NCBI GenBank assembly: GCA_030740335.1
Contig: JASLXL010000230.1
Span: 1-11,207 of the forward strand
Source of the DNA: SAR202 cluster bacterium
GTDB lineage: Bacteria > Chloroflexota > Dehalococcoidia > SAR202 > CAJWER01
Direction of reading: 5' to 3'
DNA: 11,207 nucleotides
Part shown: piece by piece, positions 1 to 6,144 of the stretch
Layout of the letters: each line of letters opens with the position of its first letter
Numbering within the stretch: position 1 is the stretch's first letter
Notes under the pieces: generated by a model
Databases searched by the model: none
What the model was told of the DNA's origin: nothing
What the model saw: the letters and a program-made list of their open reading frames with translations, nothing else
Translations under genes and position numbers: made by a program

Positions 1-73
1 ATACCGGGAGCCTGAGGGACACCCACAGGCTCCCGGTATAGGGGCGTTGCCCCCCGCACACCCCACAAAGGAA
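1..73. repeat. Intergenic hairpin plus GC-rich repeat motif, copy 1
   Basis: Bases 1-18 pair with 22-39 in an 18-bp stem with one A-A mismatch (15/25) and a 3-base loop. A small GGGGC-gtt-GCCCC hairpin follows at 41-53, then GCACACCCC at 56-64 and AAAGGAATCC at 67-76. The block from about 10 to 73 aligns almost without gaps to 2299-2365, and its core recurs at 3399-3421. This makes it a dispersed intergenic element of the REP/MITE-like kind. It could also work as a bidirectional transcription stop, but no T-run follows it on the plus strand. The repeat relation is seen directly. Any function is unknown. Confidence 0.65.
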
Positions 74-305
74 TCCTGTCCACGCTTGATATATATTCTG
101 CTCATGGTTAGCCTTGGAGCGGATGTGAAGGGTCTGGAGACGTCGGATACCGTCTTGCCTGACACAAGGGCGTGTGGCCCCTTCGTCGGGGGCCTCCTCA
201 GCATGACATGGCTCAACAGCGTGGCACGACCTAATTCGCAGGCCCGGAAACAGGCTCGATCAGGTACTGTCCAGTCCCGCACTACTAAGCGTGCGCAGCG
301 CCGCC
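74..305. other. Intergenic stretch without a supported gene
   Basis: Open frames exist here, but their composition is low-complexity Arg/Pro/Thr and none has a convincing ribosome binding site. Apart from the start of the hairpin at 297-317, nothing functional is seen. Together with the repeat at 1-73 it forms the downstream flank of the metallopeptidase gene. Confidence 0.5.
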
Positions 306-317
306 CTACTCGGCGCT
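297..317 (-). terminator. Hairpin across the peptidase stop codon, possible terminator
   Basis: AGCGCCG (297-303) pairs perfectly with CGGCGCT (311-317) across a 7-base loop that contains the TAG stop of the minus-strand peptidase gene. No T-run follows on the minus strand, so it is not a classical intrinsic terminator. It may protect the mRNA 3' end or act with Rho. Confidence 0.35.
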
Positions 318-1544
318 AACAGCATCTTCATCTGGTTGAGGGCCACGGAGCCAGATCATGATCCATCTCCAGATGGAGGCGATTACCGCGATCATGAAGG
401 CGCCGGAGAACATGCTTGCTGTGGCGACGGTGCCAATGTCAGGGCGGGTCAGGATGACGGGCTGGCCCTTTAGATCGGCCTTCCAGAGCTGCTCAAGCTC
501 ATCTACCGTGATTCCGTAGGTCTTGCTGATGGCGTCACCAATCCTATTTCCGTCGTTAATGGTGTCAATCAGTTCGCCCATTTTCTCCCGCCCGTAGGCA
601 GCGACCATGAAGTTGACGGTGCTCCATGACTGGGCATAGAAGACGCTTACCTCACTCGGCCTGCCAGGTTGGCTGCCCATGTTCCTGAGGTGAAGCAGAT
701 CGTCCGCACGCTCGGCCCTGGACACGGTCGCTGCCCTGCGAGAACCACTCCTTTCGAAGTAGGTCGCGAGCCCCTCGTTCAGCCACGAGGGCACTCGTGC
801 CAGGGGGGATTCGGTGGCGCTGTTTAGCAGCAAGTGAGTGGCCTCGTGGACCATCGTATCGGCACTTAGACCCTGCATGACGAACAGGCCGTACTCGCCG
901 AAGGCAAAGCCGCCGTAGAGGTGGGTACGGGTAGCGGCGCTGCTGGTAAATGGAAATGCTCGGCGCGCCTCCAGGGTACCGTTGACGATAACAGCCTTCA
1001 TGGGAACGAATTCCGTAACCCCGAACATATCCCGCACGGCGTCGAGCTGGCCGATCACGTCGTCCAAAACCCTCTCGACATCTTCCTGAGGCAGGTTGTG
1101 CCACAGGACGGTCAGGTCTCCTCGAATGAGCTCCTGCCACTCGTAGCGAGGGTCGTTGTACGCAAAGCTGAAGCGGGGCGTCTCTAGGGTGTTGCCTCCT
1201 GAGTCGGTGATCTGGTAGAAGTACTCGAATTCGATGCCGGTCGGGATGTAGTTGGAGCCGCCCGTCTTGACGCTGAACTCGGCGGTGATGCGCTTGTCGG
1301 GCTCGAAGTCGGGGTAGCCGTAGACCTGTACGGGACGATTCTCCAGGCTGTAGAAGAGGCGAACCTCGGTGATGGGAGAGTCGGACTCGGCCTCCAGCTT
1401 GAACACGACGTTGTCAGGGAAATTAACGTCGTGGGACGAGGAGACGACGCGTATGGGCGATGCCATTTTTGTGTCATAGGACACACCCCCGGCAACTCCG
1501 GTGCTGATGATGGATATTGCGGCTATGATGCTAAGAAGGGTCAT
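306..1544 (-). CDS. Membrane-anchored HEATH-motif metallopeptidase, peptidase MA family
   Basis: This 412-residue protein is probably an exported zinc peptidase. Residues 1-20 form a hydrophobic segment like a signal peptide or N-terminal anchor, though it lacks the usual Lys/Arg at its front. Residues 30-130 look like a beta-rich extracytoplasmic domain. The catalytic part shows HEATH (233-237), fitting HExxH with two zinc-binding His and the catalytic Glu. It is followed by WLNEGLATYFE (254-264), where Glu257 is the likely third zinc ligand, the pattern of the peptidase MA-like group. A transmembrane helix lies at about 376-398, with a short acidic tail after it. The substrate is unknown. 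The gene starts 29 bp after the npdG stop, so co-transcription is likely. No clear Shine-Dalgarno precedes the ATG, so the exact start is the weakest part of the call. Confidence 0.85.
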   Translation of the reverse strand: MTLLSIIAAISIISTGVAGGVSYDTKMASPIRVVSSSHDVNFPDNVVFKLEAESDSPITEVRLFYSLENRPVQVYGYPDFEPDKRITAEFSVKTGGSNYIPTGIEFEYFYQITDSGGNTLETPRFSFAYNDPRYEWQELIRGDLTVLWHNLPQEDVERVLDDVIGQLDAVRDMFGVTEFVPMKAVIVNGTLEARRAFPFTSSAATRTHLYGGFAFGEYGLFVMQGLSADTMVHEATHLLLNSATESPLARVPSWLNEGLATYFERSGSRRAATVSRAERADDLLHLRNMGSQPGRPSEVSVFYAQSWSTVNFMVAAYGREKMGELIDTINDGNRIGDAISKTYGITVDELEQLWKADLKGQPVILTRPDIGTVATASMFSGAFMIAVIASIWRWIMIWLRGPQPDEDAVSAE

Positions 1545-1573
1545 CTTGTCTGTGCAATGTGATCTGGACCGCT

Positions 1574-2218
1574 TTAGATACCGGTGATCCTGATTGCCGA
1601 GCGAGCCTTGTAGCGTCTGTTCAAGTTGAGCAGGAGCGGGGTCAGGGTCTCGACGTATCCCGCGTTGGCGAGCCCACCACCGTCCACGGCCCGCACGCCT
1701 GCAATTTTGCCCGCCAGGTCCATGACCAGATCCCTGGCAACATTGTGGTCACTACAGACTATAACATCGGAATCCAGGGGCTTGTTAGCTTCGAGCAGAT
1801 CGTGGGCGCTGATTGTCTGGAAGGCTGCGGCTACGGTGGAACCGGGCAGCAGGGCCTTGGTCTCGAGGGCGGCGGAGCCATCGGGCACCGGCAGCGCGCT
1901 GGCAACGCCCTTGCTAAAGGACAGGGGAGCGACCACACTCACGATGATTTTGCCGTCCAGGCTGTCCATTAGGTCGGTCAGCGTAGGGCGCTGGGCTAAA
2001 TAAGGCACTGCGATGAATATGGTGTCAGACCTCTGGGCCACCTCTTCATTGGACGTGCCAGACACCTTGCCATTGTCGGTATTGGCCTGCACGTCGCTGG
2101 CAGCCTGACGAGCGCGGTCCGGATCCCTAGACCCTATCAGGACTTGCTCTCCGGCCATGCAAAACCTCAAGGCCAGACCGCGGCCCTCCGGGCCGGTTCC
2201 TCCTATGAATCCGATCAC
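1574..2218 (-). CDS. npdG: NADPH-dependent F420 reductase (F420H2:NADP+ oxidoreductase)
   Basis: The enzyme moves hydride between NADPH and the deazaflavin F420 in the cytoplasm, supplying F420H2 or recovering NADPH. The 214-residue length is usual for the family. The N-terminus is a Rossmann fold with GGTGPEGRG (6-14). Ser30-Arg31 after the second strand sits where the family binds the 2'-phosphate of NADP. Further family marks are the AVPY strand (about 75-78), the AFQTISAHDL stretch (about 132-141) and a C-terminal block reading GGGLANAGYVETLTPLLLNLNRRYK and ending RITGI. The start codon is GTG at 2216-2218. The metallopeptidase follows 29 bp downstream on the same strand. Its presence implies that the host makes or uses F420, but no F420 biosynthesis gene is in the window. 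Confidence 0.93.
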   Translation of the reverse strand: MIGFIGGTGPEGRGLALRFCMAGEQVLIGSRDPDRARQAASDVQANTDNGKVSGTSNEEVAQRSDTIFIAVPYLAQRPTLTDLMDSLDGKIIVSVVAPLSFSKGVASALPVPDGSAALETKALLPGSTVAAAFQTISAHDLLEANKPLDSDVIVCSDHNVARDLVMDLAGKIAGVRAVDGGGLANAGYVETLTPLLLNLNRRYKARSAIRITGI

Positions 2219-2222
2219 GTTG

Positions 2223-2230
2223 TCTCCTTA
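2223..2230 (-). promoter_or_regulatory. Shine-Dalgarno of npdG, fixes the GTG start
   Basis: On the minus strand the sequence reads TAAGGAGA followed by CAAC and then the GTG codon. The strong ribosome binding site at normal spacing, together with the Rossmann strand beginning immediately after (MIGFIGG), settles the start as GTG. Confidence 0.8.
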
Positions 2231-2298
2231 GAGTGGCCCGCAGAATTGTTGCCTTGCGCGGAAGAACATTAGGAAAAGAGAAAAGAATAGTAGACATT

Positions 2299-2370
2299 TC
2301 TGAGGTACACCCTCAGGCTCCCGGCAGAGGGGCATAGCCTCTCTGCACACCCCTCGGGGAAGGAACCTTC
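2299..2370. repeat. Intergenic GC-rich repeat motif, copy 2
   Basis: This block aligns with bases 11-73 at a nearly constant offset of 2288, with a one-base insertion after 2343. Shared parts are CTGAGG, ACACCC, CAGGCTCCCGG, AGGGGC and GCACACCCC. Locally CTGAGG (2300-2305) pairs with CCTCAG (2311-2316). AGAGGGGC pairs imperfectly with the following GCCTCTCT. The tail CGGGGAAGGAA (2355-2365) runs into GAAGGAACCTTC, a short palindrome, and is shared exactly with 7211-7221. Confidence 0.7.
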
Positions 2371-2567
2371 AGATCGGCCAATTATCAGCCTGACTGGATA
2401 ACAGCGCCCACAATATCCGAAACGCGGACCCTTCGGCTGAGATCAAGATGGACGAGGGCCGGGTGCAGGCCAATCAAAGGTCTCAGGATTCAGTTGCAGT
2501 ACACTCATGGTAAGCCCGTCGAACCATCGGGGTAGGCCGCACTCTCGTCCGCAAGTCATGCTGCCGC

Positions 2568-2855
2568 TCAGGCGTCGGTGGCTGGGGCAGGCGGCCTGAT
2601 TTCGGGGTCTACTGTGAGGTCGTGCCCTCCCTCAAATAGCTCCCAGGGTCGGTGCGACTCTACAAATTCCTTGGCTTCGTCCATTGAGAGGATGCCTTTT
2701 TCAGCGCGGCCGGGCTCATATCCGAAGGTTTTGGCGAATGCGTCGAACCCTCGTTTGGTCTCACGAACACCGCCGATCTCTTCCTCATGGTCGGCCCCGT
2801 CGGAGGCCAGCACAAGCCGTTGCCCTCGTCTTACTTCTCTCCAATAGACATTCAT
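2568..2855 (-). CDS. Small conserved-looking hypothetical protein
   Basis: I do not recognise this 95-residue protein. It is hydrophilic and highly charged, with no membrane segment, no Cys and no obvious metal site. The N-terminus reads NVYWREVRRGQRLVLASDG. An Asp/Glu-rich linker (about 23-27) leads to a helical middle (33-70) and a Pro-rich end. The ATG at 2853-2855 has GAGG 7 bases upstream on the minus strand. The normal amino-acid composition and the better quality than the overlapping opposite frames argue for a real gene. It stands alone, divergent from the zinc-ribbon microprotein at 3035. It may be a cytosolic regulator or a toxin/antitoxin-like small protein, but nothing specific supports either. 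Confidence 0.65.
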   Translation of the reverse strand: MNVYWREVRRGQRLVLASDGADHEEEIGGVRETKRGFDAFAKTFGYEPGRAEKGILSMDEAKEFVESHRPWELFEGGHDLTVDPEIRPPAPATDA

Positions 2856-2972
2856 TCAAGACCTCACTGGGGCCGCAAAAAAGACTATCAAATCCAGGTT
2901 ATCGTATCCACTCTAAGGGGAGGGCCGCTGGGAACGCAACCCGACGACAGCCTTCCAGACCGCGTTAGGCAG

Positions 2973-3001
2973 TTGACGGCGGTCGGCTTGGTGTCTAGTG
3001 T
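2973..3001 (+). promoter_or_regulatory. Sigma70-type promoter of the zinc-ribbon microprotein
   Basis: TTGACG (2973-2978, five of six consensus bases) is separated by 17 bases from TAGTGT (2996-3001, keeping the key T, A and final T). A transcript starting near 3008 would have a leader of about 26 bases holding just the Shine-Dalgarno at 3020-3025. Confidence 0.5.
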
Positions 3002-3034
3002 ATGTGCTCACATAGCTTTAGGAGGATAGGCAAG

Positions 3035-3127
3035 ATGACGTGGAAGTGTGACAAGTGCGGCCATGAGAACCCGCCGACGAGGGACGTTTTTTGCGGCAAG
3101 TGCGGCGAACGTCGTAAGGGTTCGTAG
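3035..3127 (+). CDS. 30-residue zinc-ribbon microprotein, RanBP2/DZR-like
   Basis: The open frame reads MTWKCDKCGHENPPTRDVFC followed by GKCGERRKGS and a TAG stop. It has a perfect AGGAGG at 3020-3025, 9 bases before the ATG, and a plausible promoter at 2973-3001. Cys5, Cys8, Cys20 and Cys23 form two CxxC knuckles, enough for one zinc ion. Trp3 and Asn12 match the W-x-C-x2-C-x3-N pattern of RanBP2-type fingers, but the Asn-to-Cys gap is 7 instead of 6. The NPP...FCxxCG wording also resembles bacterial double-zinc-ribbon modules. The tail is basic (RRKGS), so RNA, ribosome or protein binding is conceivable. It is far shorter than usual annotation cut-offs. Convergence on such a pattern by chance with a full ribosome site is unlikely. 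Confidence 0.75.
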   Translation: MTWKCDKCGHENPPTRDVFCGKCGERRKGS

Positions 3128-3188
3128 ATAACCAGTCTGTTGCGCACTCGAGTTTGACTGTGAGCGTGCCAGGCCACTATCCGGTTCG

Positions 3189-3217
3189 TTGCAAGCGCAG
3201 GCCTCATTGACTACAAT
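3189..3217 (+). promoter_or_regulatory. Candidate promoter of the EF-G gene
   Basis: TTGCAA (3189-3194, four of six) is followed after exactly 17 bases by TACAAT (3212-3217, five of six). The predicted start is near 3224. It faces the EF-G gene and lies after the microprotein stop. A weaker AT-rich stretch (3240-3251) follows but lacks a -35 match. Confidence 0.45.
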
Positions 3218-3372
3218 CGAGATCTGCCCTCAACGTCTCAATAAATATATTGCATAGCAGGCTGAAGGTCGGAGACCGACCGATCGGCTATCCCATGGAC
3301 CCGTCTACTCAGCAGGAAGCAGGTTCCGAATAGGTATCTGAACGACAAGTCCAATCTCCCAGCCCTTCGGCG

Positions 3373-3421
3373 CACTCAGCTACGCGTCGCTACGCGTCGG
3401 GGCTGCGCCCCTGTGCACACC
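3373..3421. repeat. Intergenic GC-rich repeat motif, copy 3, with tandem 10-mer
   Basis: GGGGC-TGC-GCCCC (3399-3411) followed by TGTGCACACC matches the core of copies 1 and 2. Just before it CTACGCGTCG occurs twice in tandem (3380-3389, 3390-3399). The lead-in CACTCAGCTACG (3373-3384) recurs exactly at 10294-10305, next to another hairpin. Confidence 0.55.
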
Positions 3422-3435
3422 TTTCGTGAAATGTC

Positions 3436-3464
3436 AGGATCGACGAGTAGAACTCGTCGATCCT
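3436..3464 (+). promoter_or_regulatory. Perfect 13-bp inverted repeat in the EF-G leader
   Basis: AGGATCGACGAGT (3436-3448) is the exact reverse complement of ACTCGTCGATCCT (3452-3464), with a 3-base loop. It ends 33 bases before the EF-G start and 22 bases before the Shine-Dalgarno. No T-run follows, so an intrinsic terminator is unlikely. It could be a repressor operator or an RNA hairpin acting on translation or stability. Confidence 0.6.
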
Positions 3465-3497
3465 CGGGATTGAGACACTAACTGACAGGAGGACACA

Positions 3498-5549
3498 ATG
3501 GCCAAGTTCGACTCTGAGCATCTGCGGAACGTCGTGCTGCTATCGCACGGTGGCGCAGGAAAGACGACGATTTCAGAAGCGATGCTTTTTGCGGCCAACG
3601 GCACCTCCCGGTTGGGCAAGATCGACGACGGGACCACGATCTCTGATTATGAGCCCGAGGAACACAAGCGCGCGGGCAGTATACAGACCTCGATCATTCC
3701 TTGCGAATGGCGGAAGCACAAGATCAATGTGGTAGACACCCCGGGGTACGCCGACTTTCGTGGTGAAGTGATCTCTGGAATTCGAGTCGCCGATGGCGCA
3801 GTTATCGTGGTATCCGCGCCATCGGGTGTCGAGGTCGGGTCGCAGCAGATGTGGCACATGGCCGACCAGATGGCCCTCCCCCGGCTTATCTTTGTCAACA
3901 AAATGGACCGTGAGAACGCCAACTACGAGAGCGCCATAGCGTCCATTACCGAGACCTTCGGTCGTCAGTGTGTCGCACTACAGGTGCCTATCGGCGCCGA
4001 AGATAGTTTCACCGCCTCCTATGACCTCCTGGACCCAAACGCCGCTGTACCAGAAGGACTTGGTGACGCGGTGGAGTCGGCAAGAGAGGCCCTGACCGAA
4101 CTAATCGCCGAGACCGATGATGAGCTAACGATGAAGTACCTGGAGGGCGAGGCCCTTACCCACGACGAACTTCTCCAGGGTCTCAAGCAAGGAGTGCTCT
4201 CCGGCACTATCGTCCCGGTGCTGTTCGGGGCTGCATTATCGGGTATCGGAGCGGAAGCGCTGCTGAGCGCGATCATTGACCTGGTACCCTCTCCCGCCGA
4301 AGCTCCGGACGCCGCCGCCGCAACCTCAGATGGCGAGATATCACTCTCTGCTCGAAACGGGTCGCCAATGGCGGCACTTGTATTCAAGACAGCAGCGGAC
4401 CAGTTCGTGGGCAAGTTGTCGTACATACGGGTCTACAGTGGCGGCTTCAAAAGCGACAACCAGATATGGAACGCCAGCCGTGACGAGGCGGAGAGGGTGG
4501 GCCAGCTATATGTGGTGACAGGCAAGTCGCAGGAGTCGGTCGACGAGTTGGCGCCTGGAGACATTGGAGCGGTGTCCAAGCTTTCATCGGTGCTTACCGG
4601 GGACACGCTGAGTGAACGCGACACCCCGGTCAAGTTGCCGGGGCTGAAATTCCCGTCCCCGGTCCACTTCATGGCTGCCTATCCGAAGTCCAAGGCCGAT
4701 CTGGACAAGATCACAAGCGCGCTCACGAAGATCACGGAGGAAGACCCCAGTCTGAATGTCGTCAGGGAACCGGATACTCTTGAGATGCTGCTGGGGGGGC
4801 TCGGTGACGTCCATGTCGACGTCGCGGTGGACAAGATGAGCCGGAAGTTCGGCGCCGAGATTGAACTTCAGGTACCAAAGGTCCCGTACATGGAGACGAT
4901 TACAGGCACAGCGCGCGTCGAGTACCGCCATAAGAAGCAGTCAGGTGGCCACGGCCAGTTCGCGCATGTCCTGCTAGATGTCGAGCCGCTCACCAAGGGC
5001 GGCGGGTTCGAGTTCGTCGCCAAGGTAGTTGGCGGCTCCGTGCCCAGGGAATATATCCCCTCCGTCGAGAAGGGATGCAGACAGGCGCTGGCGGATGGCG
5101 CCCTCGGAGGCTACCCCGTCGTCGATGTGAAGGCCACGCTGTTCGATGGTAGCTTCCACACCGTGGACTCGTCCGGAGTCAGCTTTGAGATCGCAGGCAG
5201 CCACGCCCTCGCAGATGGGCTCAAGATGGCGTCTCCCGCCCTTCTGGAGCCTGTGATGCGGGCGGTGATTTCCATACCCGAAAGCGATGCCGGGGACGTG
5301 ATGGGAGACCTGAACGGACGTCGTGCCAAGATTCTTGGCATGATGCCTGAGGATAACGGCATCACATTGATAGAAGCCGAGGTGCCTCAGGCTGAGATGC
5401 TACGCTACGCAACAGAGCTGCGATCTCAGACCCAGGGACGCGGAACGTTCACCATGGTATTTGACCACTACGATCAGGTGCCGGGACATCTGGTGCAGGC
5501 CATCGTCGATATCAAGGACAGGCAAGAGGCGGAGGCCGCTAAGGCGTAA
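3498..5549 (+). CDS. fusA: Elongation factor G paralogue (EF-G-2-like translational GTPase)
   Basis: The 683-residue protein has all five EF-G domains: G domain (about 1-270), domain II (about 290-375), III (about 385-460), IV (about 465-590) and V (about 590-675). Domain IV carries the tip-loop block SGGHGQFAHV (482-491). GTPase motifs are SHGGAGKTT (16-24), DTPG (80-83), NKMD (134-137) and GAALSG (244-249). Canonical EF-G has AHIDAGKTT and DTPGHVDF. Here the P-loop is Gly-rich and the catalytic switch II His is Tyr84. Switch I reads RAGSI (58-62) in place of RGITI. The first two changes are, to my knowledge, typical of the EF-G-2 paralogue group, so this is probably not the main translocase. 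A ribosome-linked role such as translocation under special conditions or recycling is inferred. A strong AGGAGG lies 5 bases upstream. The gene stands alone, without rpsL, rpsG or tuf. Confidence 0.9.
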   Translation: MAKFDSEHLRNVVLLSHGGAGKTTISEAMLFAANGTSRLGKIDDGTTISDYEPEEHKRAGSIQTSIIPCEWRKHKINVVDTPGYADFRGEVISGIRVADGAVIVVSAPSGVEVGSQQMWHMADQMALPRLIFVNKMDRENANYESAIASITETFGRQCVALQVPIGAEDSFTASYDLLDPNAAVPEGLGDAVESAREALTELIAETDDELTMKYLEGEALTHDELLQGLKQGVLSGTIVPVLFGAALSGIGAEALLSAIIDLVPSPAEAPDAAAATSDGEISLSARNGSPMAALVFKTAADQFVGKLSYIRVYSGGFKSDNQIWNASRDEAERVGQLYVVTGKSQESVDELAPGDIGAVSKLSSVLTGDTLSERDTPVKLPGLKFPSPVHFMAAYPKSKADLDKITSALTKITEEDPSLNVVREPDTLEMLLGGLGDVHVDVAVDKMSRKFGAEIELQVPKVPYMETITGTARVEYRHKKQSGGHGQFAHVLLDVEPLTKGGGFEFVAKVVGGSVPREYIPSVEKGCRQALADGALGGYPVVDVKATLFDGSFHTVDSSGVSFEIAGSHALADGLKMASPALLEPVMRAVISIPESDAGDVMGDLNGRRAKILGMMPEDNGITLIEAEVPQAEMLRYATELRSQTQGRGTFTMVFDHYDQVPGHLVQAIVDIKDRQEAEAAKA

Positions 5550-5608
5550 CCTAGGAGGGGCGGGGCGGACTTGCAGAGCGAACCTGGCTCATCGGCTTCC
5601 TAACCCAT

Positions 5609-5631
5609 CTAGGCGCGCGCAGCGCCCCTAG
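5609..5631. terminator. Convergent-end hairpin between the EF-G gene and the minus-strand gene
   Basis: CTAGGCGCGC (5609-5618) pairs with GCGCCCCTAG (5622-5631) with one C-C mismatch and a GCA loop. It lies 60 bp after the EF-G stop and covers the TAG stop of the opposite gene at 5628-5630. There is no T-run on either side, so the evidence for termination is position and stem strength only. Confidence 0.45.
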
Positions 5632-6065
5632 GCGTTGGCGGACCAGATTGTGTGATAGTTGTCGCCGCTCAGGACGTCGGCAATCTCCGCTTTTTCCATT
5701 CGCCTGAGATCTCTCAGGAGCGCGTTGCACACGTCTTCGGGCGCGGTGTGTCCTGATGCGGCCAATCGGCCCACGATCCTGTCCCAGACACCGAGTGAGA
5801 CCAGGCTTTCTATGTACCTCGGCCACGGGATAACCGTCAGACTCTCTATCCTTGGGAAGCCCTCCCGCAGTTTTCGAATACTGCGGATGCGCTCCTGGGG
5901 CGATCCAACCATGGGCAGGATGCACACGAGAGGCCCGTCGGCACTATTCGCCCGAGTGTCAATCACCAGCGCCTTGTTGAACTTGGGGAACGACAGAGAC
6001 ATGACCTCTGCGTGATCAACGCTATCGTTCACATCCCCTAGATCCAGAACAAAATCCCCGTCCAT
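5628..6065 (-). CDS. Hypothetical protein downstream of etfA
   Basis: I do not recognise this protein of 145 residues. I chose the ATG at 6063-6065 because GAGAGG lies 7 bases upstream on the minus strand. The frame is open further up, to 6248. That longer form would overlap the end of etfA by about 100 bases in an Arg/Pro-rich frame that is plainly a shadow. An intermediate GTG at 6117-6119 (164 residues) is possible, because the stretch IEIGGRFWVLGLEP before the ATG also looks coding. The protein is soluble and mixed alpha/beta by composition: DGDFVLDLGDV at the start, a central RIRSIRKLREGFPRIESLTV segment and an ALLRDLRRMEKAEIADVL helix near the end. There are no metal or nucleotide motifs. 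It is the third gene of the etfB-etfA unit, so a link to electron transfer is possible but unproven. Confidence 0.6.
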   Translation of the reverse strand: MDGDFVLDLGDVNDSVDHAEVMSLSFPKFNKALVIDTRANSADGPLVCILPMVGSPQERIRSIRKLREGFPRIESLTVIPWPRYIESLVSLGVWDRIVGRLAASGHTAPEDVCNALLRDLRRMEKAEIADVLSGDNYHTIWSANA

Positions 6066-6144
6066 TAGGCGACCTCTCAAAACAGATGTTGGGTTCCGGT
6101 GGGGTTCGAGTCCCAGCACCCAGAACCGACCACCTATTTCAATT

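Larger units (their letters stand above)
2219..2567. other. Intergenic region upstream of npdG, with repeat copy 2
   Basis: This 349-bp gap separates the small unknown gene from npdG. It holds a purine-rich stretch (about 2268-2290 on the plus strand, so the npdG leader is pyrimidine-rich), the repeat at 2299-2370, and about 190 bp in which nothing is recognised. I could not identify a convincing -35/-10 pair for npdG. Confidence 0.5.
3128..3497 (+). other. Long leader region of the EF-G gene
   Basis: No gene is seen in these 370 bp. The region holds a promoter (3189-3217), a small hairpin GGTCGG-aga-CCGACC (3267-3281) running into the palindrome CCGATCGG (3280-3287), a GC-rich repeat (3373-3421) and a perfect 13-bp stem (3436-3464). 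It ends with a strong Shine-Dalgarno AGGAGG (3487-3492), 5 bases before the EF-G start. A transcript from the promoter would have an untranslated leader of about 275 bases with at least three stable hairpins. Confidence 0.5.

Noticed and set aside
47..319. Plus-strand frame of 90 residues at the left edge
   Set aside because: It begins inside the repeat hairpin, lacks a ribosome site and has a low-complexity Arg/Thr tail.
652..1495. Other open frames inside the metallopeptidase gene
   Set aside because: They are Arg/Ser/Pro-rich shadows of the gene that carries the HEATH motif and the membrane segments.
3373..3421. CRISPR-like or iteron array
   Set aside because: Only two tandem 10-mers are present, with no regular spacers and no cas or rep gene in the window.
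6091..6126. tRNA-like T-arm, with GGTTCGAGTCC followed by GCACCCA
   Set aside because: The T-stem has mismatches. No acceptor partner, D-arm or anticodon arm is found upstream, and the 3' end lacks CCA in the right place.
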